Assembly (NCBI GenBank): GCA_951812925.1
Contig: OX638369.1
Location: 61,270,228-61,334,227, forward strand
Length of the DNA stretch: 64,000 bases
Origin: Calliopum simillimum
Taxonomy: Eukaryota > Arthropoda > Insecta > Diptera > Lauxaniidae
Direction of reading: 5' to 3'
Shown one piece after another: positions 27,601-40,229 of the stretch. The notes beneath the pieces are model-generated. The model ran no database searches. It had not been told where the DNA came from and saw only the letters and a list, made by a program, of their open reading frames with translations. Positions within the stretch are counted from its first letter, which is position 1; every line of letters begins with the position of its first letter. The position numbers and the translations under genes were made by a program.

Positions 27601-28860
27601 AGTCTAACACAGGTGAGAGAGGTATCTTTAAATAACTCTAATATAAAATACAGTATGACCCATTGAGAACATATAACAGTTTTCACATTTGGTACTTCTG
27701 AGAAACCTATTGCGACAGTGCCCGTGACTCACATCTGTTACATATATGTTGATTCAACGACATATACGTTTTATCATAAGTATATATATAACAAGTATAC
27801 ATATATGTAATAGGTATATATGGATGATGATTTATTGTCTCCTTTCACATACGACTTAACAGTACAACAGTTAAATTGTATACGTATATTAGCAACTATT
27901 TTTCTTCAACCTATCAAACAAGAACACACTCATTCACAGAACACACACACCACACAACAGTATAACGATTAAGTCGTATTAACAGTTAGAGTTTGTTTTC
28001 TAACCTACCGTATAAGGACATAGCTGTGCATAGGGTTTCGAATAGTGATCAGGTTGCGACCCCATAGGTAGGGATATCAAAGATGAGACTGCGTCTCACA
28101 AATTACCCATTAGTCCCCCAAAATATGACTAGCACCCTTTAGCTATTTGACCCATTGACCTTATTCGTCTTATATAGACAAGATTTCTACAAAAACAAAT
28201 AAAAATCAGTTTATGTAAATAAAATAAACTATTTTTATATTATCAATTCAATTAAATAACATTTCAAAATTTTTTATACAAGCTCATAAAAATGTACCAA
28301 AAAAATAAAACAAATAAGGATGTGCATGTACTGCAAATCATAGCCCTATGCTCAGAGCAAAAAGGTTTTTTACATCAAATTCAAACGTTTTTAGTTTTTC
28401 GGTCTTTTTTTGCCGGACATTAGAAACATCTGACAGGTTTTTCTAGTACAACATTGGTTGTTTTCAGAGTGGACTAAAAGTTCGAAAAATTTTCATTATA
28501 AGCTCCTTCAAACTTTTTCGAAGTTGTGTGATTTGGTATCTGCTTTTTAACTTTGGCTAAAACAATGAGAATTCAATTTTTTTCAAAATTGTAAGAATTT
28601 TGTCGTCATGTTTTACTCTTTTTCGTGCCATTTTTCACTATTTTCAATCAAAACGAAAAAAACAAAAACTTACATAAGTCCAAAACATAGGTAAAATTTA
28701 CCTCCGACAATCGACGACGACCGCTTGCGACAAAGCCCACAACAAAAGGAGAATACAGTGAGGTAATTTACATGCGCTTACTTCGTTTTTTTGTTCATTT
28801 TTTAGCGAATTATTACAAAAACAAACTTCGCATGGGTAAATTTTACCCATGATGTGGATT
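27601..28860. other. AT-rich sequence, no gene seen
   Basis: Includes TATA-rich stretches near 27735-27810 and ends at the TTTACCCATGATGTGG repeat (28832-28862) that is found inverted at 7189-7220. The likely right limit of the PLE-related region is between 27600 and 28300. Confidence 0.4.
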
Positions 28861-29345
28861 TGAGTGTTAATAAAAAAGAATTTTACCTTTTCTTATAGCT
28901 ATGCTGTAAAGCGTTTTCTTCAAATTCAAGCAAGGATATTTGAAAATCCTGCAAGTGCAATGGATATAATCCCTGTATGAAGAGGTAACATCTCCCAAAT
29001 TTTCATTAAAATTGTTGGAGTCGTTTTCGAGTAATATTGAAATAACATTTTCAAGGGCCAAAAAGTGGGCGTGGCACTTCTTCGATCCCGCCCACTTTTT
29101 GTCTGCTACAAGGTATCATTAAGCCACATCCGCTCACCAAATTTCATCTAAATAACTTGAATGGTTTGCGAGTTATGACTAAATCAATTTTAAAATTTAG
29201 TGCAGCGCCACGCCCCCTGGTGAGAATTTACAAAGTTCAAACCTAGCTCATTCTTCATTGTATTCTAATATCTAACACTGTTCCATGTTTCATTAAAATC
29301 GCTGTAGCCGTTTTGGAGAAAAATATTTGGCACAGATATATATAT
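28861..29345 (+). repeat. Dispersed repeat related to 980-1100 and the 423-bp unit
   Basis: TTAATAAAAAAGAATTTTACC at 28867 is shared with 985-1005, and AAATTGTTGGAGTCGTTTTC with 1545-1570, 62715-62735 and 63140-63160. GTGGGCGTGGCACTTC and its partner CCCGCCCACTTTTTGTC form a local inverted pair at 29075-29100. Confidence 0.7.
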
Positions 29346-31016
29346 ATAATGTCATAACTTTGAAATTGCTAGCCGTATCTTAAAGAACAGGACTACGTTG
29401 GAAAGGCGTTTTTATGAGCTATAGAAAAAAATTCAAAAATAACGGTTTTTTTGTTTTTGGAAGATTAAATTTCTAATATACTTTGTATGAAGTTTTTATC
29501 TGTCTTCATTCAAACGGTCATAACTTTGAAATGACTAGCCGTATCTGGATGAATAGACGCTTTTTAGATAGTTCTTTTTATACACTATAAAAAAATTTAA
29601 AAGTATATTTTTTTTTAAAAAAAGATGAAATTTTTGGTACATTTTGTATAAAGTTTTTATACATTTTCATTCAAAAGGTCATAACTTTTGAACCAGATAA
29701 CTTTTTTCAATAAATTAGCCAAAGCGTTCTTACAACGCATCAACACCTTTCCTACGGTGCTAAAATCATAGCAATACAACAAGTTGTTCGGAAGTTATAA
29801 ATTATCAAAGACAATCTCGCAACAGCGAAAGAAACCCAAAACTTCAAACGATTTTTGGCTGAGTCGAAATTCACCGCAGATATATGGTCCCAAGGAGTTT
29901 TTAACTTAGATTTTAACGGAGAACCCGAAACTGAATGAAAGTAAGTGGAAAAATTTGGCTTTGAACAAATTGATCCTCTCTAATATATATAATGATGATA
30001 TCTTGTCTTCAGTTGAAGATGGGACATTATCTGCCTTCTGATACCAAAGGGCAGGTGGACACAAGTTTGTATAGTGCGGGTGTGCATGCTAGCGGTTCCT
30101 GGTCTAAGCTCGTCGCCAAATGTCGGGGTTCGTGCACTACACTTACTTGACCCAATATCATAATATAAAAGAATCATGCACAGGTATAAAGAAAAAAAAA
30201 ACCAAACAGCAGAAAAAATAAACAAAATCCTTAACTGGATTCAAACTCATTAACTACAGCAAATGGTTACTTAAAAGACGCAAGGAAAAAACCGAAATAG
30301 CCAAATAGATATGCACTTTAAATGCGAAGAAAAATAAAACCGTCTAAAAGTAAGGTAAAGGAAAAAATGCTTAATTTGAGTATGAGGCAGAAAAGGTGTA
30401 ACATTGCCTCGGGTCTAAACCCATACCCAACCATCGTTATGAGAGACCCATGTTCTCTCCCTAACCCATCCAAAAGTATTCAATTCAAACTACCAACTAT
30501 TTCATCATCATCGCAAGACTATAAAAATTCTTACTCTTTATTCATGTTTTTATATGATTCAAAAATTCAAGATAAAATAGAATTGATTATAAAGTTTGAC
30601 ATTATCCTTAGATTTATACTATTAGCAAAATAAACAACCATTGAAGTTGTTAACAAAATGGTTTCAAATAGCTTTTCGTTTTTAACAACTAAAAAAAAAT
30701 TAAACAGCTAAATACTTTCGAAATTTCATATCAAATAAAAATATTTTGTTAACAATGTTAACATTGTGAAATCTAACCAGCAAAAGAGAATATTTTCGAA
30801 AAATCAGTGCAATGAATAGAGATTAACAAAGTGAGTGCTTAAACAGTAGCAACCACCGAGGAACGTTATGAAAATGAAACAATAATCATTATCGAATTTG
30901 AGAACAATTCTAATACATTTCGAGCTTAACTTAGTTACTCAATCTCTCTGCATTGCATAGATTTTGTTTTTGTACTAATTATCGAAACTAGTGTAAAGCA
31001 ATAAAACAAAATAAAA
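29346..31016. other. AT-rich sequence with ~170-bp repeats, no gene seen
   Basis: 'CATAACTTTGAAAT.(A/G)CTAGCCGTATCT' occurs at 29350 and 29520 with a weaker third unit at 29682. A 103-codon open frame at 30322-30633 (plus) begins MRRKIKPSKSKVKEKMLNLS but has no recognised motif. Confidence 0.45.
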
Positions 31017-33310
31017 TATATGGGGAAATCTCAGCAAGTGTGGACTTTTCGAAAAAAAATAAGTTTTTTTTCAAACATGTGGCACCCTTTTTTGGACCCC
31101 GAATTATTGATTTGAGATACACTAGAAGTATTTTACAGCCAGCGGTAATGACTTTTTTCGATCGCCTCCCCCAATATCGTCAAAAATCTCGCGTCACGGT
31201 GTTTGTGTTTGAACTCCTCTGAAACGGCTCGACCGATTTATATGAAATTTTTTATATGTATTTGGTAGGTATGGAAATCGGTTATAAAGTATTTTTCATT
31301 CCGCAAGAGTGTATATTTAGGGTGGCCCTCATACAAAAATATTTTTTAAATCGGATTTTCTCACATACCAGTTAATCGATTCACATTAATTCTACACCAC
31401 GTGGTTTTTATATTAAGTTGCACTGCTTTAACAATAAAACTTTTATTTAGGGTGGCCCTCACACAATTTTTTAAATCGTATTTTTTCAATTCACATGGAA
31501 TTTGCCTTTTATATCAAGAGGCACAGCTTAGGTTAAAAAACTTTTATTAAGGGTGCATATTTAGAGTGGCCCTCATACAAAAAAATTTTTTTAAGGTTAT
31601 GCTGCACCGATTTTCATGAAAGTAAGCATGGAAATTGAAGGGAATATTTCTGAAGAAAAAAATTTAGCATTTATGTATATTTAGGGTGGCCCCTAATATA
31701 AAAATTTTTTTAAAGTCATATTTGGTTGTTGTTTTTTTTATTTCCAACTTATTTTTATCTTTTCAAAAGTTTTTAATATATTAAACAAGTATATAATTCC
31801 GATACAGCTTCAAAAGGTTTCTGAATTTAAATAAAAAAAAAAAACAAAATTAAAAAAAAAATCATCAAAATCGGACCTTTCCTTGAGGACTTCCTCATTT
31901 TGCCAGTTTTAGGTCTTTATTGACTCCACTATAACATTCAGAAAACAATATCTACATACAAGAAGAGCACAGCCAACCATTTGAGATTTTTTTCAAATTT
32001 TTACCCAGTCAAATTATAGTTTACAGGTGATCTCGGTTGACACTTGTCTCAATACTGGTCGAAATTTACCCAGTAACCATAAAAATAGATTCTTAAAGTC
32101 TTCAAAAGCGCGTAAAACCAAATAACTTCAAGTCACTATTACGGTTGGTACCCGACCTCCAACGAGCAATTAAGTGTCGGCATGTCGGGTGACCTTCGGA
32201 AATCTTCGGGTGTCACAGAAAACTATTAGTTAAGGTTTTTTTAATAGTTCGCCATGCATTTTTTCCTTCTCGTATTCTTCGTTTTGAGTACGAAGCCTTC
32301 GGGTGACATTCGGGAACCTTCGGGTATTTTAAAAAAACTACCTGTTAAAGTTATTTGACAGTTCGCCATCGATTTTTTCTTTCTCGCATACCCAGATATT
32401 CTTCGTTTTGACTATGAAGCCTTCGGGTGATCTTCGGAAACCTTCGTGTATAGCATCAACACATTTCCATACCTGAGATACACTCATTCCCAAAATTTTA
32501 GCTGAATTGGCTTAGTAGTTCCTGAGTAATAATGCTTCACACACACACACAGTCATTGTACATATAGATGAACCTTAAAAAATTTTACATACTAGCCATT
32601 GTTGAAGAATGTTCTGAGGGGCGATTTTTTTACATATTCATTGGCCCTAGGTCCAATGTTTTCGCAAGGTTTGAGACAATTTTGTGCCTTCGGATTTTTG
32701 TGCCCCTCAAAATACCATTTTTTTAGACGTATTTTCGCATGAAAAATCGACATTTGAGCTTCTTCTCAAGTGTGTTACCACCGAACCATTGGTGGCACAC
32801 CCTTTTATCTGGACATAACTTTTAGTCATAACATTAAAAAATCATATTTCATGAGGAATATTGCGAAAAAATAATCGCCCCCAGAGCAGCATGTTAGAAA
32901 CCGAAAATTACCAGATTTTGGGTAAAAACCATTCACACAACTTTGAAGACCCATATCTAGCGTTCTACCTAAGGCACATCAACGAGATGCAGTTTTTCTT
33001 ACGTCTTAACATTCATGTTAAAGATACTAAAAGCCCAAAACAATTTGCTGAACCGCCTCAAAAGTTATGGCTCAATAACGGAAGCGGCTTATTCAATTCA
33101 CACTCAAAATTTGTGGATTTTGCTCGAATTTCGGCAAAAAAAATAAAAAATAAAGCTTCCAGGCGGTAGCACACGCATGTTTTTGTATTTAACATCATCC
33201 AATAAGTGTCCCAGACATGTTGGAATGGATGGGAAATGCAACGGGTGCTGACTCGGCGAACGGAGACCTATTCACACCGAAGTCCACACTTGCTGAGATT
33301 TCCCCATATA
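31017..33310. mobile_element. TIR element of 2.3 kb, unclassified
   Basis: 31-bp perfect inverted termini (TATATGGGGAAATCTCAGCA then AGTGTGGACTT) at 31017-31047 and 33280-33310. The terminal TATA makes the target duplication ambiguous. The interior is repetitive: 'TTTAGGGTGGCCCTCATACA' four times between 31318 and 31700, and a nested relative of the 5.4-6.4 kb repeat at 32150-32570. A 102-codon frame at 32861-33169 (plus) is unrecognised. No transposase seen. Confidence 0.75.
32150..32570 (+). repeat. Shorter relative of the 5432-6355 repeat
   Basis: Carries about two of the ~122-bp units (CTTCGTTTTGA.TATGAAGCC near 32276 and 32400) and the same 3' end (GCTTCACACACACACACAGTC then ACATATAGAT). 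Nested inside the TIR element at 31017-33310. Confidence 0.75.
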
Positions 33311-35220
33311 TATTTGTAAAAATCACTTACTTTGCTTCTCCATCGTCGACGTTGAGCTCAGCGTTGCGATGATTTAAGCTGCTTCTTATGCTTTAAATTT
33401 TCTCATTAAATTTCGAACATACTTATGTATGTATTCAAATTATGTTATAACTTTTTAAGTTGACTCTCTTTTGCTCAGTTGAAGATTTTTCTTCTTCTTT
33501 ATTAATAAATTTAAGATTCGAGATTTAAGATTAAAGATACTCTTAACACATTAAAGACCATGCTAGGTTAAAATTTTAATGATATTTCGAAACAACTAAA
33601 TTTTAATGGAAAATTTTAAAAATTAAATTTTCCTGAAAATTTAAAACTAGATTTAATAAAGATTTAAAAATCAATTCTGATGGAATTCAAAAATTGTTTG
33701 TGTGAATGTATATAGCTTTTTAAAACCATTTTAGATTGTTGCTTGTTTTTAATTTAAATTCATAAAAAGTTAACATGAACATTTTAATTTTAAGAATTTG
33801 TTTTTTTTTTTTTTCACTAAATTTGTGATTCTATTAATGATTTGTTTTAAATTATGTTTAAGTAAACTTTCCGAAAATGCATTTGGTTAAGTTTTGAAAG
33901 AAAATGAACCAAAATTCAACTGTGCAATCTTAGCCTAATTAATTTTAAGTAGTTTAATTTATATAGTTTTGTTTTCCAAAACTTCATGGAAGTTTAATTG
34001 AAAATATGAAAATATTTCCGATATTTAAATTCAAAAAAAAACTAAATTAGATTTTACAAATAAGGCGAAATTCCGCGTTGGGTACGAAAATACTGGCCGA
34101 TACCAAAATGATGACGATAACCAAAATGGTGTAGAACAAAACATATGTCACTATGAAACTTGAAGTCAATTTCGGTGCTGATCTGCGAACTAAATCATTG
34201 AGAACATCCCTTTGATGAAATTTTGGTGGTAAATCATAAAATTATGCGCACCTCCAGACTTCTACCTGAAGATGCGCTGGTGACTTGGAACACGATGATT
34301 CGTTTTTATAAATGTTGAAGGTTATCAGATGTCTCAGTGAGACTCCCATGGACATGCATGCATGTGCACAATATTCTAAAGAAAATGGTTTTTCTTTTAT
34401 AAAAATAAATGGTTTCTTAAATAGTTAAAAATTTACCGAAAATATTAATCCGCCTGAATAAAAATGGTGAAAGTATTATTCCGCTTTTCAACTATTGGTC
34501 TCCTTTTTCCAAATTTTTAATTAACTTTTCAAATTGAACTCACTATTTTAATACTTTACAATTTAACTTTAAAACACACAATTTATGATGATCTGCACTC
34601 TTCGGCTTTTAAATAGGAAAGAACCAGAAATCTAATTCGGCTTTTCAACAGAGTTCTGATAAAATACCGCTTTGCCCAAAAACACTTGATTTTTGGCTAA
34701 ACGGTACTCTATCAAAACAACTTCACCAAAAAAAAATCGAAGTTTGTTCGGCAAAAACACGCATTATACACTCTATTAGAGCTTTGCATAATATGTACAC
34801 TGCAACTTGCAATATATAAAACATATATATCCAGTTCCAAGTTGAAAAGGTGTAGAGTGCATAGCTGAAAAAAACTGTGCACACACAACCGAACATAAAT
34901 ACAGGAAAATAATTGTATACAGAAGTGGGCATCATGCAAGATGTTTCAAGCGTGCACAAAACATAGAATTTGTATAACAGTTTGAATAGTTCATGTTTTG
35001 TGTATCTCTATGATATATTTCGATTGCCTATTACATATATATATATATATATATATAGAAACAAATATATAATTTTAGCTCGTATAAGAAGAGAAGATAA
35101 GCAAAAGAAACGAAATGTCAAACGCAAATGATGCGTTTGAAAAGTTGAAAGTTGATCAACTGTACGCATTGAACACAGCGCGCGCGTTGGTCTCTTTTCT
35201 GTATGCATCACTCTCCATAA
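33311..35220. other. AT-rich sequence, no gene seen
   Basis: Small open frames at 34712-34959 (minus) are Cys/Phe-rich and in low-complexity DNA. A (TA)n run is at 35034-35057. Nothing supportable as a gene. Confidence 0.4.
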
Positions 35221-35221
35221 G

Positions 35222-35445
35222 TAGCTATGTTTTCAAATCTACTGTCAAAGCATTTAAAGCGCGCGTTGCCCTCTATATAACATGCCCTTAAGATCTTCTT
35301 TGCTGCTTCTAATATAATTGAGTAAGATACGCACCTTCCTAATTTACTTTAAATAAAGGAGTATCATGCGCATCTTCTTCCTTTACATTTTGGTAGCGCT
35401 GGCGTTTGTCCCGCTGGGAAGGTTCAATAAAAATTAAAATATTTT
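35222..35445 (+). promoter_or_regulatory. Promoter-like block: TATA box, start region and short ORF, or retroviral-type LTR
   Basis: CTCTATATAACATG at 35271-35284 resembles a TATA box. AATAAA lies at 35352, and ATG at 35366 opens a 23-codon frame (MRIFFLYILVALAFVPLG...) with a signal-peptide-like core. Alternatively this is the 3' part of an LTR (TATA plus AATAAA) followed by a leader. No matching LTR partner was found. Both readings are weak. Confidence 0.25.
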
Positions 35446-37080
35446 CAAAACAGTGAGTAGGTATTGATTTTTCATTAGGTACACAAATTTAAAAAAATAT
35501 TAAAAAAATAAATAATGTTATTACTTAAATTATATTATGGTGTTAAAGTGTCGGATTCAAGCAGGTTACAATTTTGATTAAAGTAAAATTTAAGAAAATG
35601 TCAAAATGTTTTCTCACCCGCAAACGTTGGAATTGACACTCGATATGTACGAGTGCGATAACGATAAAAATTCTTACACATTTTTTTTGCCGCCGCCGAT
35701 CAAAAGCCAAGTTTTTCAATAAAAATACCGGCACACCTGGTGAGAGGTGGTGCATCAAGAAAATAACAACCGATTGTTGGCGTTGGTTTGTGTTTGTTAC
35801 CGTTGTTGTACCACACACACAAACATAAAATGCGCAAAAATTTCGATGGAAAGTTTTTTAAGTTTCGGAATGTTCTTCTTTTCTTGTTCACTTCAATTGT
35901 AGAAATCATCTGAAAAGCGTCAGCGATGTGTGAAGTGGCTGGTTGTAGAGAGGTTGGTTGGTATTGGGCTTAAGAGATAAAGGTGAAAGGTAAGCAATTG
36001 ATTGGAATTAAAAAATTCCAACAGATGCCAATAAAAGGTTTTTATTAGAAAGTCAGTGCTTTGTTAAAGCAGCATAAGAAGCCAGAAAACAACAAAAATA
36101 ATCTTGAAATGGAAAACTTTGACAAGACAAATGACAAAAAGTTTTTCGTAAAAAAAAAAATTTTTTATGAGTCGTATGTATGAGTTTAAACGTGCGCTTC
36201 TACTTACACTTGTATGGAGTCTTATGCGTAGCTGACGTTCTTGTATTGGACTTGAGGTAGTAAGGGTGATTTTTGAGTGCCTCACTTATGTGGTGCCGTT
36301 ATAAATTTCATTCACACCTTACGCATAAAAATGTTAATTGCCCTCATGAAATATACACAAATACAACACAAGAAAGAACATATATACGTATGAATGTAGG
36401 TGCATATGCTCATGTAAAGACTTAATGCATATATACAGTCGCATAAGTAACATATACCAAGGACTGCATGCTATAAAATTCAAACGAAAAGTCACAAATT
36501 TGCTAAAATGTTTGCTAAATAATTCATGGCAACCCATAAACCTACCTTTGCTGCTGCTTTTTGTGGAAGACACTGGCACACGTCGGTATGTGGTATTGCC
36601 CTTTACGAGTACTCGTGCATTCGGATGTTTAATGTTCAAAACATGAGGGTTAAATTCGTCAGAATGCAAATAATAAATTCATTCCTTTTACTTCAAGAAC
36701 TTTGAGGTGAAATTCTCTTTGAACTGTCTAAAACTTTCAAAATTAAAGTTTTCTTTTTTAATTCAAAAACCAATATTTTATTCAAAAAATTATGTGTAAC
36801 TTTATGTAAAAAGGAGAGAGCCGATATGCAAATTTATAAAATTATAGCCTGTGCCCTGAATTTACTAGAACTCACCCGTCTTATTTCGAACATAAGAACA
36901 ACTAATATGGGCATTTCCATGGTGTTGAATACATTTAAAACGGATTTTTATTTTTACAAGAAGCTAAACTTAATTATCCCTATAATTGGTGCTGAGGTTG
37001 ATTTTCGGCAATTTTTCGTTTTCAAGATAATTGCAAAAAACCAAGGCACTTGCACGTGACAAAAAGAGAAGTGGTTTTTT
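35446..37080. other. No gene seen
   Basis: Short open frames only (e.g. 35543-35818 and 36334-36669 minus), none with recognisable motifs. Moderately AT-rich. Confidence 0.4.
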
Positions 37081-37189
37081 CGGCCAACAATTCAAGCGCC
37101 GATTTTAGGGAAACCTGATTCAATATTTCAATGTGACTACTTTTAGAATGTTGTTCGAAATGGTTTTAATTTTACTCAAAAAAGATCTA

Positions 37190-38570
37190 TACTTTGTCTT
37201 AAGTTTAATTTTAATCTCGGTCGCACGGGACATGTCTCATGGGAAATTTTATTCCACTTTACAAATTCTGAATTGAAAATCTTACAAAGAAGCAAGATTT
37301 CCCGGTGTACGTTGCTTCACCTTATCTTGTGAAGTTTACGTGCCATCACCAATTTTTCCACAGGATGTTACTTGTCCCGATCCAACTCAAAAAACTCGAA
37401 TTTTTGGTTAATGACGCAGAATTATTCGTTATATCACGCTTTATTTTCTGTAAAAATTTCATATTCATATCTTTACGTTCACCGTTTGACAACAGAATAA
37501 CTTTTTCAATTGAAAACTTTAAACATATTTTTTGCAAAATCGAGTTTTTTGATTTGTGCCGTTCTTGAAGTAAATGAGCTATATGTACCAAATCTCGTAA
37601 GTGAAGAATTTTTTTTAGGGGACTGAGATCGCCCATTTTCCCAGTGAACATTATTTGTCTCGGCGCTATGTACATTCATACATACTTATCATATCTCATT
37701 CATGTGCGCTAAATATTTTCAGAAGTATGATGATTTAATTTTTTGGCTCACGGTGGACATTTTTGTGGAAATACCCATATGTAGCAAATCTCATTAGTCG
37801 TGAATTATATTTTAAAGGCGTGGCATTGCCCATTTTCTTAGTATTATGTGTCTCGGCACAACTATCAAATTTCATTCATGTGCGTGAAATATTTTCTGAG
37901 ATGTGATTTTTGTCAGGGCGTGGTACCGCTCAGTACACATTATTTATCTTGGTGCTTTTTACATATGTACTTAATCTCATCCATGTTTGCGGTTTATTCT
38001 TGAATTAAGTTATTATTAAAAATATACACTGACTTACAAAAGTTTATCAATTTTGTTGTCCTTAAGGAAAATTCTGTTTGGTCAAAAAATATAATGATTA
38101 ATAAATGTAATCATTAATTTGAATAAAATTGTATTTCCTTAGTAATTTAGTAAAAAAAAAGGATAAAAAAAAAATGTTTTGTTCTCCAGCTGCAAAAATA
38201 TAACTTTTTGTTATCTCACAAAAGTATGTGAATCTGCTTAAACTTTTAAAATTTTAAATTTAAATTTGTTAAATTTATTTGTTTTTAATTAAACAAAAAA
38301 AATTTTTCGGTTACTAAATAACGCCTTAATAAATCAAATAATTAAAATTAAAACGTAACATAAAATAAAAACACTTAAATATTTTTTTATTATTTTTGTG
38401 TCTTTCCGTATGTAACGCAGAGAAGGAGGTATAGAAAAGTATATGCATATATTCTTGATCAGCGTCACCTCGAGTAGCCATGTCCGTCTGTCTGGCTGGC
38501 TGGCCGTCTGTGGAAATATTTTTTAAGGGAAAACTAAGCAAGATAATTCGATGAAATTTGGTACAGTTGC
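37190..38570 (+). repeat. INE-1/DINE-like dispersed repeat cluster
   Basis: Recurring phrases: ACATTATTTGTCTCGGCGC, 'TCTCATTCATGTGCGT.AAATATTTTCAGAGA' (37690, 37870, 37970), and near 38450 'TATTCTTGATCAGCGTCACCT' followed by CCATGTCCGTCTGTCTGGC. The last block is characteristic of INE-1-type (DINE) Helitron-related repeats of flies. Further members are at 52440-52620 and 54588-57560. Confidence 0.65.
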
Positions 38571-38731
38571 TTTTCCGTAAAAGTTTGCTCGAGGGATTGA
38601 AAATGAGTGAAATCGGTCAACAGACACGCCTTCCGCCAATACAAAAATATATTCAAATTGCAATAAAAGAGCATTATTTTGCAATAACAGAAGCAAAATA
38701 CACGTAAATTCTAGGGATAGTAAGTAACTTA

Positions 38732-38965
38732 TCAAAAACTTTGTACATACTTATTTTCCTTACATTCTTCTAAACTACTTCCACCTATTAAGATGTCATC
38801 GAAATAGACCTGCACTTTATTTAACCCTTTTAAAATTTCGCATATTATTTTTGTAAATATTTGGGGTGCAGTTTTTAAACCATAAACAAGGCGTTTAAAA
38901 AGCTCAGAATTTACGTACTTCTGTAGTGCAAGCGTTATTTGAAGTTGTGAAACCAAATTTCGCAT
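38732..38965 (-). pseudogene. Ty3/gypsy reverse transcriptase fragment
   Basis: The segment reads FKRLVYGLKTAPQIFTKIIC, then EILKGLNKVQVYFDDILIGG. This spans motif B (F..L.FGL..AP..F) and the catalytic YxDD box (here YFDD) of LTR-retrotransposon RT. Only ~75 codons remain; no gag, integrase or LTR is adjacent. The first ~20 codons do not fit the family and are probably out of frame. Confidence 0.9.
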
Positions 38966-38969
38966 AGAT

Positions 38970-40029
38970 ACTTGGAATGGTTAGTGGAAGATCTGAAAAA
39001 AAAAAACTAAGTGAATTCGGTGGAGATGGCGAGGCACTTCCCGAACAAGCACAGTTTTCAAAACACTATAGTGTAGGGTTGTTAATTTTAAGCCAGGTCA
39101 AAAGTAACACCCATATATATTATAAATTATATATGAAATTTATAAAAGAATAAATTTCGGAATGCTTAGGTGTGCACTAAGTTGGGATACAATTACTTGT
39201 TTATGTCATTCTCCACTGAATTTATTATATTCATCAAGGATCTTGGGAAATATTTACGCCAGCGAATTCATCATATGATTTAAACAATAAAGCAAAAAAT
39301 AATATGCCGCAATTTGCTCAAATTTAAAAATTTTACTCGATTGTCTTAAAAATAATGAACAAAGGGTTTATTTTTGCCACAAGCTTTAAGGACCAATATT
39401 CTAGATACATAATTGCAAATGATTCTTCTTATTTTTGCGGTCGCTTTAATCCCAATTCCTAATTACGGTTATGATGCGGTCATCCTTTCTGTAAAATAAT
39501 TGAAACAAAAGCACCATTCACATCGCTGTTTATAACAAATAAAATTGTGATAAAATTCAAAAAAGTGCTCATGAACAAAAGGCATTAAAGAAAATTAACA
39601 TAATTCATGACGCACAACAGCAGGCAGAGTTGTCGGCGCGACGACAGTCAAACCTCATTACGGGCAGAGCGTTAAAATGTAGTTAAACACCTTACTCATG
39701 GGACAACCCGCGACATCTCATACATATACATACTAAAAGCTGATGTCGTTGCTGCCGTTTGACAAAACTGAACTCCTTCCTACTATGTGGTTGGCGTTCT
39801 TGCTTCCCAATTCATTTCACCCGTTAACCATAGGCCAATGTTGCCAGATGATAGCAAAATTGCAGAAGTGAGGCTATTGTCATTGATCTGATTTTGAAAT
39901 TTAATTCTTTTGAAACATCAACATCTAAAACCATGAAATCATTAATCCTTTGTTTTGCATTGAAAACACCCTTCTTTTGTAATGGCTTATAACTCACAAA
40001 GTAGTAACCCAACCGAAAAATGGTATATA
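38970..40029. other. No gene seen
   Basis: AT-rich DNA between the gypsy fragment and the mariner at 40030. Short frames only. Confidence 0.4.
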
Positions 40030-40096
40030 ACAGGTCATTCAATAAGTCCGTAGGATAAGTAAGAAAAAAACAAAATTTTGACAAAACTCGATTTTC

Positions 40097-40229
40097 TTAT
40101 TCAACATAGTTGCCTTCGAGGACGATACAACGAGTATAGCGACTTTTCAACTTTTCGATACCACTTTTATGGTACGATTTCTCTTTCTCGTCAAAGTAGG
40201 CCTCAGCTGATTGTTTTTTGGATTCTGGT
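40097..40229 (-). pseudogene. mariner transposase C-terminus
   Basis: Reads PESKKQSAEAYFDEKEKSYH, then KSGIEKLKSRYTRCIVLEG, ending NYVE and stop (40097-40099). 'F..GI.KL..R...CI...G.YVE' is the standard end of irritans-type mariner transposases. The catalytic core is missing. Confidence 0.88.

Noticed and set aside
35034..35057. TATA promoter
   Set aside because: It is a simple (TA)n microsatellite.
38732..38965. Intact gypsy element
   Set aside because: Only ~75 codons of RT with no LTR, integrase or gag nearby.
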